Of a stretch of 64,000 bases of DNA, positions 34,171-42,662 are shown in pieces. A program made the translations under genes and the position numbers. Under the pieces are notes generated by a model that worked only from the letters and a program-made list of their open reading frames with translations, had not been told where the DNA came from and made no database searches. Position 1 is the stretch's first letter, and every line of letters begins with the position of its first letter. This stretch comes from Thermohalobaculum sp039028795 (GTDB taxonomy: Bacteria; Pseudomonadota; Alphaproteobacteria; Rhodobacterales; Rhodobacteraceae), in contig JBCCHJ010000024.1 in the NCBI GenBank assembly GCA_039028795.1, forward strand, positions 1-64,000. The letters are read 5' to 3'.

Positions 34171-35531
34171 TGTTTGTTTCCGATCTTCATTTTCCCCAGG
34201 TACTCATTCGGATTGCGGCCATCGTATTCCACCCCGTCTATGAACGCGCTGGTTGCTTCACGATAACCATCCGTGCCGGTCGGAACTTCTTCCGGCAATA
34301 TGTGACCGGCGGCGATCAGTTCTTCCGCGGCCTTCATGTAAATGTCCGGACGGTAAGTCCGCTTTGCAACTTCGTGATACCACTCATCCGATTTAGGCTC
34401 GGTGATCTGACCCCAGCGCCGCATCTGCGTCAGGAACCAGACAGCGTCGGAATAGTAAGGATAGGTCGCGAAATTGGCGAAGAAGGTGTTGAACTCGGGA
34501 ACAATCCGCAGATCGCCTGCTTCATATTCGAAGGTCCCCACCATCGATGCCTGCATAACGTTGTAGTCAGCACCGACATAGTTGGGTCGCGCCAGGATTT
34601 CGACAGCTTCGGGACGATTGAACGTCCCGCCGTCGTCAAGCCATTTGCCAGCACGGATCAGTGCCTTGGTGATGGCAATCACAGTTTCCGGGTTCTCCTT
34701 GGCAAAGCTCTCCCTGATACCGAAGACTTTTTCTGGGTTGTTTTCCCAGATATCGAAATCGGTAACGACAGGGACCCCAATCCCAGCAAAGACTGCCTGC
34801 TGGTTCCAAGGCTCGCCAACGCTGTAGCCCTCGATGTCGCCTTTGGCCAAAGTGTCTGGCATTTTTGGCGGAGGTGTCACGGAAAGTGTAACTTCCGCCC
34901 CAGCTTGGCCGCCCTCTTTGTCCAGCGCATCTTCGGCGTTGTACTGGCCAGGGTTGATCCCGCCGGCGGCCAGCCAATAGCGAAGTTCATAATTGTGCGT
35001 CGACGTTGGGTAGACCATGCCCATATGCAGCGGGCTGCCAGAGGCGATGCGCTGATCTACTACAGGGCGCAGATATTCGGCTGAAATCGGGTGCTTCGGG
35101 CGACCACGATTGTCCAGCGGCAGGTTGGGCCGAATAGTGTTCCAAAGATCATTGGATAGCGTGATCCCATTTCCGTTCAGGTCCATCGAGAACGGTGTGA
35201 TCACAGGCTCGGAAATCCCGCCAAGGCCGACCTGCGCGGCAAGGGGTTGGCCTGGCAGCATGTGCGCGCCGTCCAACGACCCATCCTCGACACCTTTCAA
35301 GATGGCGGACCAGTTGGGCATCGCCTCAAGCGTGACGTTCAGCCCTTCATCGGCAAAGAAGCCCTTTTCCAGGGCAATCGCCAACGGCGCCATGTCGGTG
35401 AGTTTGATGAACCCGAATTTCAGGTCGGTTTTTTCGGGTGCACCCGCAAACGCGACTGTACCAACAAGCAAAGATCCAAAAAAACTTGCCGTGATTTGCT
35501 TCAGCCACCGTTGCGGCGAATTGTACTTCAT
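34167..35531 (-). CDS. NrtA/CmpA-like ABC-type periplasmic binding protein
   Basis: A 454-residue exported protein of the nitrate/bicarbonate/sulfonate binding-protein group: signal peptide (ITASFFGSLLVGTVAFAGA), LKFGFIKLTDMAPLAIALEKGFFADEGLNVTL, SLDGAHMLPGQPLAAQ, and the C-terminal FATYPYYSDAVWFLTQMRRWGQI typical of NrtA/CmpA. The ATG at 35531 is chosen; the longer frame would start at TTG 35558. In known systems this family works with NrtB/C/D permease and ATPases, which are absent here. It is the first gene of the seven-gene operon. The ligand is unknown, perhaps a small anion. Confidence 0.88.
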   Translation of the reverse strand: MKYNSPQRWLKQITASFFGSLLVGTVAFAGAPEKTDLKFGFIKLTDMAPLAIALEKGFFADEGLNVTLEAMPNWSAILKGVEDGSLDGAHMLPGQPLAAQVGLGGISEPVITPFSMDLNGNGITLSNDLWNTIRPNLPLDNRGRPKHPISAEYLRPVVDQRIASGSPLHMGMVYPTSTHNYELRYWLAAGGINPGQYNAEDALDKEGGQAGAEVTLSVTPPPKMPDTLAKGDIEGYSVGEPWNQQAVFAGIGVPVVTDFDIWENNPEKVFGIRESFAKENPETVIAITKALIRAGKWLDDGGTFNRPEAVEILARPNYVGADYNVMQASMVGTFEYEAGDLRIVPEFNTFFANFATYPYYSDAVWFLTQMRRWGQITEPKSDEWYHEVAKRTYRPDIYMKAAEELIAAGHILPEEVPTGTDGYREATSAFIDGVEYDGRNPNEYLGKMKIGNKQ

Positions 35532-35846
35532 ACCGTATATCCCGCTATATTGACGCAAAACTTGAGAGAATGGCTCCGATTAAAACATGACGAATCTATG
35601 GCCGAACATCTGCAACCCCCAGTTTACGTGCATTGGTTGATGTCATTGCGGTGCGAAACTACCCTGAGGCGCGTTCATTTTTTGTAAATTGCAATTTTTG
35701 AGAATTTTCGGCCCAGTTAAGATCAAAGTCTTTTGAAAACCGATTCGGCAATATCCGGCGGAGACCGTTCAAAATATTGGATAAAATGGGTTCAGAATTA
35801 CTCAAGACAGTAGAGATTTTCCTGGGGAAAGTACTGAGAACAGACG
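35532..35846 (-). promoter_or_regulatory. leader region of the kinase/binding-protein operon
   Basis: This 315-nt gap has no supported gene. It contains an AT-rich patch around 35676-35705 that includes the perfect 12-bp palindrome AAATTGCAATTT (35686-35697). It separates the predicted outer-membrane protein gene from the operon and most likely contains the operon promoter on the reverse strand. Confidence 0.4.
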
Positions 35847-36662
35847 CTACCAATTGAATTTCAGCCTCAGTGCCGACCCAAATTCCCATCTTCCGAAATC
35901 GGACGCCCGAGGACCTGCGGCACGATCTTCGCGCCGTACTTTGAAGATCGTCAAGCGGACATGCCTGCCAAGGTTTGTCGTCAGCTCAACCGTGCTGGTG
36001 AACTTATGTGCAACGCGGGTGCCAATCCGGTCTTCATTGCGGATCCCGGTCTCTGCCCGCAATTCCGCCCAGACACGAAACTTGCGGTCCCCAATATGAA
36101 AGTGTTCAACCGCTTCGGCCTCGATGGTGAACCGATGCTCAGATTCCGTATCCGGCTCGGCGGTCCGCTCTTTGAATTCGAAGCGCAGATCAAGGCTGTC
36201 CAAAAGAAATGGCGGAGTTGTCCAGATGTGCTTGATACCGAAGTTAAATTCATGAAGCCGTGCCGTGTTCCGGCTGAACAAATCCCGGAAAATGATCACT
36301 GGCGCATAGGCGACGGACCATCGCAGCCCGAATGCATCCCGCCAGACATGGATCTGTGGGATCAAAATGCCCAAATCGCGGCCGGGCAAATCCATCCGGT
36401 CATTCAAGATCGCCAGAACCGATAGGTTTGCGTGTACGCCATAGGCGACCGGAACGACATCTGCGCGCAGTTCTGCCACACCTGTCGCAAAGGGCGCATC
36501 TTCATGCTTACCATTGCGATCGACATTATTCGTGAAGCCAAGCTCGGTGGTCAGGGCCAATGAACAATAGGCAGGCAGGCAACTGTACCAAGGTGCATCT
36601 TCCTTAGCCGTTGCCAATCCGGACCAAAATATAAAAGTCCAAGCGAGTATAAGGCGCAGCAT
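35847..36662 (-). CDS. predicted outer-membrane beta-barrel protein
   Basis: A 271-residue exported protein. The signal peptide (MLRLILAWTFIFWSGLATA) is followed by alternating hydrophobic/polar strands (LRWSVAYAPVIIFRDLF; LDSLDLRFEFKER; FRVWAELRAETGI) and a C-terminal strand ending in Trp (WEFGSALRLKFNW), as in outer-membrane barrels. Two cysteines (CLPAYC) stand just after the signal. It lies upstream of, and in the same direction as, the kinase/binding-protein operon, 315 nt away, and might be functionally linked. No family is recognised. Confidence 0.65.
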   Translation of the reverse strand: MLRLILAWTFIFWSGLATAKEDAPWYSCLPAYCSLALTTELGFTNNVDRNGKHEDAPFATGVAELRADVVPVAYGVHANLSVLAILNDRMDLPGRDLGILIPQIHVWRDAFGLRWSVAYAPVIIFRDLFSRNTARLHEFNFGIKHIWTTPPFLLDSLDLRFEFKERTAEPDTESEHRFTIEAEAVEHFHIGDRKFRVWAELRAETGIRNEDRIGTRVAHKFTSTVELTTNLGRHVRLTIFKVRREDRAAGPRASDFGRWEFGSALRLKFNW

Positions 36663-36756
36663 CGGCCTGTTTTCCTGCCCAGCTCCACGATATGGCTGCG
36701 GCAGGACGATAGGCGTTAAGGATGAAGAAAAGCCTAGACGGAATCTTTGGCGCTGA

Positions 36757-37197
36757 TCAGATCAGACCGCGCTGCATGGCTTCGCGCACCATCACGCGAT
36801 CCCCTTCGATATCCAGCCGTCGTGCAGCGACATCCGGTGGCATCCAAAGCGGGATATGCCCTGTTTCGGTCGGCGGCCCCAACGACATGACCGCGCGGGC
36901 GATGAAGATCAGCTGCGATTTCCGCGCCCACATCGAATATTGCGGGATGTAGACATATCGCTGGAAAGACCCGATCCGGCGCAATCCTGAAATACGCCAG
37001 CCGGTTTCCTCCAGCGCCTCGCGATGCATTGCCTGAACCGGGCTTTCGCCGGGGTCGATGCCGCCGCCTGGAAGCTGCAGTTCGCCGTCCTCATCGACCA
37101 GCAACAGGTGCCCGTCGCGGCCCGCAATGATCGCATAGGCACCGATGCGGTCGCGGTAGGGGATTCCCGGAATGTAAGGCTCGCCAATCCGTCGCAT
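36757..37197 (-). CDS. NUDIX hydrolase
   Basis: A 146-residue NUDIX protein with the complete box from GGIDPGES through HREALEETGW (G-x5-E-x7-RE-x2-EE-x-G). It would cleave a nucleoside diphosphate linked to another group; the substrate is not evident. The ATG at 37197 (MRRIGEPY) fits relatives; longer frames up to 37389 run into the hslO coding strand. It is divergent from hslO. Confidence 0.88.
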   Translation of the reverse strand: MRRIGEPYIPGIPYRDRIGAYAIIAGRDGHLLLVDEDGELQLPGGGIDPGESPVQAMHREALEETGWRISGLRRIGSFQRYVYIPQYSMWARKSQLIFIARAVMSLGPPTETGHIPLWMPPDVAARRLDIEGDRVMVREAMQRGLI

Positions 37198-37298
37198 GGG
37201 GTGTCTCTGCCACGCAGCGTTGACCAGTGAAACAGGCATTTGCGCGCAGGCCGCAAAGTCACTATGTGGAGGCCTTCGCCCGGACCCTGGAGATCCCC

Positions 37299-38279
37299 AT
37301 GCCGACGCCTGACGATGCCATTTTGCCGTTTCGCCTGGCCCGGTCCGATATGCGGGGCCGCGTGGTAAGGCTAGAGCAGTCGTTGGCAACTATTCTGGAA
37401 CAGCACCGGTATCCTGGCCCGGTTTCTGCCCTGATCTCCGAAGCTGTTCTTCTGACGGCGCTGATCGGCCAGACGATCAATCTGGGCTGGAAGTTTTCGA
37501 TCCAGATCCGCGGCGAAGGTGCCGTGCGCCTGATCGCAACGGACTACTTCGCGCCAGAGGCTGAAGGCGAACCGGCACAGGTGCGGGCGTATGCAGGCTT
37601 CGATGCAGGTGATGTCGCTTCATCACGCGTGCCGGCATTTGGATTGTTGGGCAAGGGCGTTTTCGGCGTGACCATCGATCAGGGCCGTCACAGCAAACCC
37701 TACCAGGGCATCACGCCGCTTGCGGGCGGATCTTTGGCCGCCTGTGCAGAGACCTATTTTGCGCAATCCGAACAATTGGCAACACGGTTTCGGTTGATTG
37801 GCGCAGAAGCCCAGGAACCCGGCAATGCTGCGACCTGGCGCGCCGCGGGTATCATGTTGCAGCAGATGCCGGTCCAGGGCGGCTACATCCCCGATGCACC
37901 GTCGGGCGAAGATGGCATGATGACCGCCGACGATGCCGCCGCGATGGGCGGACGGGAAGAGGACTGGAACCGGGTCAACGCCTTGCTGAACACGGTCGAG
38001 ACGCACGAGCTGATCGGCCCGCATGTCAGTCCTGAAGACCTTTTGCATCGGTTGTTTCACGAAGAAGCGCCCAGCGTTTTCCAGGCGCAGCCGGTCGTCT
38101 TTGGCTGCACCTGCTCGGACGACCGTGTCCGGTCGGCCATGCACCAGTATTCTGCGAAGGATCTGGCACATATGACGGATGATCGCGGGAAACTGACGGC
38201 GGACTGTCAGTTTTGCGGCGCGCATTATGAATTCGACCCGGCAACCCTGGGTTTCGAAGCGGACCAACCGACTGAATAG
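37299..38279 (+). CDS. hslO: Hsp33 redox-regulated holdase chaperone
   Basis: A 326-residue chaperone that becomes active when its C-terminal zinc cysteines are oxidised. The cysteine motifs CTC (FGCTCSDD) and CQFC (ADCQFCGAHYEF) are intact. The N-terminal part (GRVVRLEQSLATILEQHRYP) is typical for alphaproteobacteria. GGAG at a good distance supports the ATG at 37299 instead of the open frame start at 37227, which would overlap the promoter region shared with the divergent NUDIX gene. Confidence 0.95.
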   Translation: MPTPDDAILPFRLARSDMRGRVVRLEQSLATILEQHRYPGPVSALISEAVLLTALIGQTINLGWKFSIQIRGEGAVRLIATDYFAPEAEGEPAQVRAYAGFDAGDVASSRVPAFGLLGKGVFGVTIDQGRHSKPYQGITPLAGGSLAACAETYFAQSEQLATRFRLIGAEAQEPGNAATWRAAGIMLQQMPVQGGYIPDAPSGEDGMMTADDAAAMGGREEDWNRVNALLNTVETHELIGPHVSPEDLLHRLFHEEAPSVFQAQPVVFGCTCSDDRVRSAMHQYSAKDLAHMTDDRGKLTADCQFCGAHYEFDPATLGFEADQPTE

Positions 38280-38346
38280 TCCCCATCAGTCGCGATTTTC
38301 CACGTTCTGCTATAAACTTTCCACCGAACAGTGGGGAGTCGCCAGC

Positions 38347-39426
38347 ATGGCTACGATATTCATCAACTACCGGCGTCAGGATTCGCGCGGTACGACCTTT
38401 GCGCTGCGCGAAAAACTGTTGAAATACTTCAAACACAACGAACTCTTCCTGGATATCGAAGGGCTTGGCGGCGGCGAAGACTTCGTCAATGCGTTGGCCA
38501 ATACCGTTTCGCTTGCCGATGTAATGGTTGTCGTCATCGGCGCAGAGTGGTTGGAGGCCCGCGACGATGACGGGAACCTGCGGCTTCATCAGGACGACGA
38601 CTTCGTGCGGATCGAAATTGCCAGTGCGATCGCACAGGACAAAAAAATTCTGCCAGTTCTTTTGGAAGGCACAGAGATGCCGTCGGCCGATGACCTGCCT
38701 GACGACTTGAAGGAACTGGCCAGGCGGAATGCCGCAGAATTGCGGCTGAACCGCATCGACGATGACGCAAGGGCGATTGCACAAACCTTGAAGAAACTTG
38801 TCCCGTCGAAAGGCCTGACGCAGAAGCAACTTGTCGGCGCCATCGCCGGAACCGCTGCAGCCGCCTTAGTATGCGGGGCACTGGCGGGCCCCTATGTCAG
38901 CAACTGGACCGGCGTAGAATGGGCCCCGAACACATCGAAGACCGATCTGGCAGCTCTGCAGAATGAACTAGAGCAAGCGCGCGTGGATGCAGCCGCCGCC
39001 GGGGTTGCGGCCGAGGCCGAGATCAAAGTACTGCGCCAGGCAAAAAAAGAAGCAGAAGAGGCGACAGTGCAGGCCCAGACCGATCTGAAAGCCGCCCGTG
39101 CCGCGACCGAGGCACAAAGATCCAAGGTGGACGAGCTTCGCGACACGGTCGATGATCTGCGCACTGACGTGAAAGAGGCCCAGCTTAACGCCAGGAATTT
39201 CGAAGAAAAGTTTCAGGCCGCAGATGCGGATGCTAAAGAACATAACATTAGAAACACCGAATTGACCCAGCGGATTGAAGGTCACAAATTCACGATAGTT
39301 TCTTTGGAAAACAGGTCCGAAACCCTGTGCGAAAACTTCGGTTACGTCAGCAATTCGGGCGACGGGTCCGACGCGTTGGTCGGTCTGCTGATCGTGTTTT
39401 GTAAGAACGCCACGCCCGAAGATTGA
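38347..39426 (+). CDS. membrane-anchored TIR-domain protein with coiled coil
   Basis: A 359-residue protein. Residues 1-150 are a bacterial TIR domain (ATIFINYRRQDSRGTTFALREKL; LADVMVVVIGAEWLEA; VRIEIASAIAQ), with E90 as the likely catalytic Glu of a NADase site. One membrane helix follows at about 162-184, then a long Ala/Glu/Lys-rich coiled coil (197-315) and a short tail with two cysteines. GGGGAG precedes the ATG at 38347. TIR proteins act in antiphage NAD depletion, signalling or as effectors; here the membrane anchor plus coiled coil suggests a sensor end outside the TIR domain. The role is inferred. Confidence 0.85.
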   Translation: MATIFINYRRQDSRGTTFALREKLLKYFKHNELFLDIEGLGGGEDFVNALANTVSLADVMVVVIGAEWLEARDDDGNLRLHQDDDFVRIEIASAIAQDKKILPVLLEGTEMPSADDLPDDLKELARRNAAELRLNRIDDDARAIAQTLKKLVPSKGLTQKQLVGAIAGTAAAALVCGALAGPYVSNWTGVEWAPNTSKTDLAALQNELEQARVDAAAAGVAAEAEIKVLRQAKKEAEEATVQAQTDLKAARAATEAQRSKVDELRDTVDDLRTDVKEAQLNARNFEEKFQAADADAKEHNIRNTELTQRIEGHKFTIVSLENRSETLCENFGYVSNSGDGSDALVGLLIVFCKNATPED

Positions 39427-39627
39427 TATCGCCGCGGCCAGTCCAGATCTCCTGTAAAGTTATAGCGATTTTTTAATGTCTTGCAGGTAGATGTCTTTCC
39501 GCTAACCGGGGGCGGTGAGAGCCGCTGCCCGAGGATCCATCACAGAGGCCGAAGCGGTGCCCAAGACGGTTGGCTAACCACCTTCCCAGGCCCCGCAGTG
39601 TTCCTCGCAAGCGGGGAAGTCGAAGGC

Positions 39628-39643
39628 GTGACCGCGCGGTCAC
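39628..39643. repeat. perfect 16-bp palindrome
   Basis: GTGACCGC followed directly by its reverse complement GCGGTCAC. It could be a regulator-binding site or part of a structured RNA. No gene start lies close by. Confidence 0.5.
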
Positions 39644-39697
39644 TCTGTTATTCGTTCCGATGCTTTATGCATGATATGGCAATCAGGAACCAGCACG

Positions 39698-39715
39698 GCA
39701 GCGTCGAGACGCTGC
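39698..39715. repeat. inverted repeat, 8-bp arms
   Basis: GCAGCGTC and GACGCTGC flank a two-base centre (GA). It lies 54 bp after the 16-bp palindrome in the same gene-free stretch. Confidence 0.5.
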
Positions 39716-39867
39716 ATCAATCCCGGGAGCATCTGATCTTGGCAATGCTGATCCGGGTACTTCCAAGACTATTAATGAGTCCTGCACCCGCAGTGGTGTG
39801 GTTATATTAGTGTGCGGGACGAAGCCGACGTTGGCTTTTGGTTACCAGTGTCTGCCTTTGGCGACGT

Positions 39868-40818
39868 TTAATCATTCCTGATCATGCTTCGCAGAGTGTC
39901 AATTCTTCTTTTGAGAGATGTTTCCTGCCTTCCGAGGAGTATTTCGACTGTTCTTTCATCCAGACTGCTCAAATCTCGAGTTTCGATTAGGTATCCCAGC
40001 GCTGCAAATGCGACATTGGCCGACTTATCAAGAAGCGCGCCTCTAACGACTTTCGGGACATGTGCTTCAAGGTCAATCTTCCTTTCCCGGACCTCGCCCT
40101 CCTCTCTCCAGATGTATTTTCCGTGCAGTACCGCTTGAGACGCGATCAGACGCCGATAGGAACACTCAGCTTCTGCGGCAATTTCTGGAAGCAATTCGTC
40201 ATAGTAGCCGGTTTGGATGACGACTCTGAGAATTTGGTTGTCAGCGCGGTCGGAACAGCCAAAGATGAGAACAGTACGTAATGCGTCCTTCACTTTAGGG
40301 TACGAGATAAGCGCAGTAACGACATCCTTTTCGGTTTGTGCCATTCGGCCAAATCTATTGTCGTCAAGTAGCAAAGCTAACGCACCCGCGATCATGTAAG
40401 CCAGCCCACCACTTGGTCCGCCGTCATTTTCCATCAGTCTTTCAATGGCTTTGACAGATGCCGCTCGCACTTCAGGGACCCAATCGTTAAGTCGGATTAC
40501 GATCATCGCAAAGCCGACGGACGGGCCTAAACCATGTACATGTGACAAGCCTAGCTCTCGAACTAAACCAGAGCGAGAGGTAGCAAAAGCAAGTGATGCC
40601 ATGTTGTCGGCAGCGCAAACGTGTGCAATCTCTTTTTCAGAAAATCCGAAATCAGTATATCTTCCTGTAGTGTCGACAAGCGCGCCGAGTTTGCGGTCAA
40701 GCACAGAGACGGTCGAGATGTTCTCGTGGCCAAGAGCCATTCCGACGCTATTCCGCTCATCCACCAATTGAAACTTAGTACCACGCGGAACTATTGAAAC
40801 AATGTTGTCGATCAGCAC
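39868..40818 (-). CDS. helical (HEAT-like?) protein of unknown function, 5' end uncertain
   Basis: At least 316 residues from GTG 40818, mostly helical, with repeat-like units (VPEVRAASVKAIERLM; ALLDKSANVAFAALGYLIE) that recall HEAT-type solenoids. The frame stays open upstream to a stop at 41008-41010 and reads like protein (LEEAKKLLNHEYSGPDFFIF), but offers no ATG or GTG there. One added base near 41009-41012 would join it to ATG 41027, which has AGG at a good distance, giving about 386 residues. So the true gene is probably longer and frameshifted at its start. Codon use is less GC-rich than neighbours. No function assigned. Confidence 0.6.
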   Translation of the reverse strand: MLIDNIVSIVPRGTKFQLVDERNSVGMALGHENISTVSVLDRKLGALVDTTGRYTDFGFSEKEIAHVCAADNMASLAFATSRSGLVRELGLSHVHGLGPSVGFAMIVIRLNDWVPEVRAASVKAIERLMENDGGPSGGLAYMIAGALALLLDDNRFGRMAQTEKDVVTALISYPKVKDALRTVLIFGCSDRADNQILRVVIQTGYYDELLPEIAAEAECSYRRLIASQAVLHGKYIWREEGEVRERKIDLEAHVPKVVRGALLDKSANVAFAALGYLIETRDLSSLDERTVEILLGRQETSLKRRIDTLRSMIRND

Positions 40819-41157
40819 TTTCCAACTCGGCCTCTTGGATGCTTTTACCGCATTCTGAAACAGAACCCGAAGATGGTTCGCGATTGCGTCGAGCGGGTCG
40901 TTTCCTTTCCTGAAGATAAAGAAATCTGGGCCGCTGTATTCGTGATTCAGCAGTTTTTTTGCCTCTTCTAACGAAGCTGAGCAAAGCCCAGCACACTCAA
41001 TGAAGTGCTATAATACACGTTCATCATAACGACCTAAGCGGACTTTGATGCAGGGAGTGTCACTCATGCCTTCGGGCTCGGAGCGGCCATTGTCTATTAG
41101 CGCTTCCAACACCAGCAGATGGTTGTTTATCACCCATCTCAAATGGCTGAGGTCACC

Positions 41158-42207
41158 TCACCCCGCCAAACCGCCTAGAAACCGATCAACATCATCTTCC
41201 GTCGTGCGAAAGCTGGTCACCAGGCGGACCGTGAACCGTTGATCATCCGCCCCGTCCGGGTCGAAGTCCGTCATCGGATGATATCCCGCCCCAGCCGCCT
41301 GCAGGCGTTTGTGCTGGGCCAGCGTGATCTCAGGAAACAGCATATTCGCGCCCATCGAATTCGTCAGGTGTGCGTCTGGGTTCTCATCTATTCCATCGGC
41401 CAAACGGTCAGCCATGGCGTTGGAGTGGCCGGCCAGGCGCAGCCACAGCCCGTCGGTCAGATAGGCCTCCATCTGGGCCGAAAGGAACCGCATCTTGGAA
41501 AAAAGATGGCCGCCCCGTTTTCGGCGCAGCTCGAACTCCCAGGCCCGGGCGGGGTCGAACAGGATCACCGCCTCGGCGGCTAAGGCACCGTTCTTTGTCG
41601 CACCCAGGCACAGCACATCCACACCTGCCCGCCATGTCATATCTGCGGGGCTAACATTCTGACGCGCCAGGGTGTTGGCCAGGCGCGTTCCATCCATATG
41701 CACAGGCAAGCCCGCATTGCGGGCGATCCCGGCCAGGTCCTGAACCTCGGCCAGCGTATAGGCCGCGCCCTGCTCGGTCGCCTGAGTCAGGGACAGCGCC
41801 CCCTTCTGCACATTGTGCGGGCCGCGTGGGGCCGTGGTATCCACCACCATCCGCAACCCATCTGCTGTCATCTTCGCGTCGGCACCATCCAACAGGGTCA
41901 GCTTCGCGCCGCCGGTGAAGAACTCTGGTGCTGCGCATTCGTCTTCCTCGATATGCGCGCCCTTGTGGCAATAGACCGTGGCCCAGGGCGGGCACAAACA
42001 GGCCAGCGCCAGCGCGTTCGCTGCCGTGCCGGTGGCGACGAAATAGACCGCGGCGTCCGGGGCCTCGAACACGTCCCGCACCAGGGCCTGCGCCCGTTCG
42101 GTCACCGGGTCGTTGCCATACGCCATGGCATAACCCTGTTCTGCCTCGACCAAGGCAGCCATGATTTCAGGGGCGGCGCCCGAGGCATTGTCCGAGGTGA
42201 AGATCAA
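41158..42207 (-). CDS. ltaE: low-specificity L-threonine aldolase
   Basis: A 349-residue PLP enzyme that splits L-threonine or allo-threonine to glycine and acetaldehyde. It shows FTSDNASGAAPEIMAAL, AMAYGNDPVTERA, FVATGTAANALAL, HMDGTRLANTLA and the PLP lysine in CLGATKNGAL. The sequence fits the aldolase branch of the beta-eliminating lyase fold. It overlaps the YcgN-like gene by 4 nt on the reverse strand. Confidence 0.92.
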   Translation of the reverse strand: MIFTSDNASGAAPEIMAALVEAEQGYAMAYGNDPVTERAQALVRDVFEAPDAAVYFVATGTAANALALACLCPPWATVYCHKGAHIEEDECAAPEFFTGGAKLTLLDGADAKMTADGLRMVVDTTAPRGPHNVQKGALSLTQATEQGAAYTLAEVQDLAGIARNAGLPVHMDGTRLANTLARQNVSPADMTWRAGVDVLCLGATKNGALAAEAVILFDPARAWEFELRRKRGGHLFSKMRFLSAQMEAYLTDGLWLRLAGHSNAMADRLADGIDENPDAHLTNSMGANMLFPEITLAQHKRLQAAGAGYHPMTDFDPDGADDQRFTVRLVTSFRTTEDDVDRFLGGLAG

Positions 42208-42662
42208 AGCGGTTCTCCGTGGATCAGATCGTCATCGATCAGGTGGTCTTCCAGGTCTTCGTCGTCCACCTCGTATTCGGGGATCAGCGGGTGCGCAACT
42301 GCGACGGTATCGGCGACGGTGTCGGTCGTGCCGCTGACAAGCGGGTGCCACTTGGCCAGACCCCGGCCTTCGTGCAGGCGGCGATAGGCGCACGTCGCCG
42401 GCATCCATTCCGCGGTTTCATCGATGTTCTGAGGTGTCAGCATGACGCAGCCCTGAACCAGTTGCCGCCGCAGCGCATAGTTCCCACAGCGGCAGGTGTC
42501 GGCATCGAACAACCGGCACGTGATGTTGGTGTAGTGGACGCGGCCGGTATCCTCGTCCTCCAGCTTCAGCAGGCAGCATCTGCCGCAGCCATCGCAGAGT
42601 GCCTCCCATTCCTCTTGGGTCATGTCCTCCAGCGGGACTTTTTCCCAGAAGCGCTTACGCAT
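42204..42662 (-). CDS. YcgN/UPF0260-family cysteine-cluster protein
   Basis: A 152-residue cytoplasmic protein with a cysteine cluster CDGCGRCC near residue 23 and further Cys in ITCRLFDADTCRCGNY and GCVML, the pattern of the UPF0260 (YcgN) family, thought to bind zinc or an iron-sulfur cluster. Function is unknown in the family. It overlaps both neighbours by 4-8 nt (ltaE and the MFS gene), so the three are cotranscribed. Confidence 0.9.
   Translation of the reverse strand: MRKRFWEKVPLEDMTQEEWEALCDGCGRCCLLKLEDEDTGRVHYTNITCRLFDADTCRCGNYALRRQLVQGCVMLTPQNIDETAEWMPATCAYRRLHEGRGLAKWHPLVSGTTDTVADTVAVAHPLIPEYEVDDEDLEDHLIDDDLIHGEPL

Larger units (their letters stand above)
39427..39867. other. gene-free stretch with two palindromes
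   Basis: About 440 nt between the TIR gene and the reverse-strand helical protein gene. A 109-codon open frame from TTG 39481 shows no recognisable protein character. Two strong palindromes lie inside (listed separately). A structured RNA or transfer remnant is possible but unproven. Confidence 0.4.

Noticed and set aside
34170..35084. 304-codon forward open frame over the NrtA-like gene
   Set aside because: Antisense to a clear binding-protein gene; low-complexity sequence without motif.
39481..39810. 109-codon open frame in the gap after the TIR gene
   Set aside because: Starts at TTG without a ribosome binding site and has no recognisable character; left as gene-free DNA.
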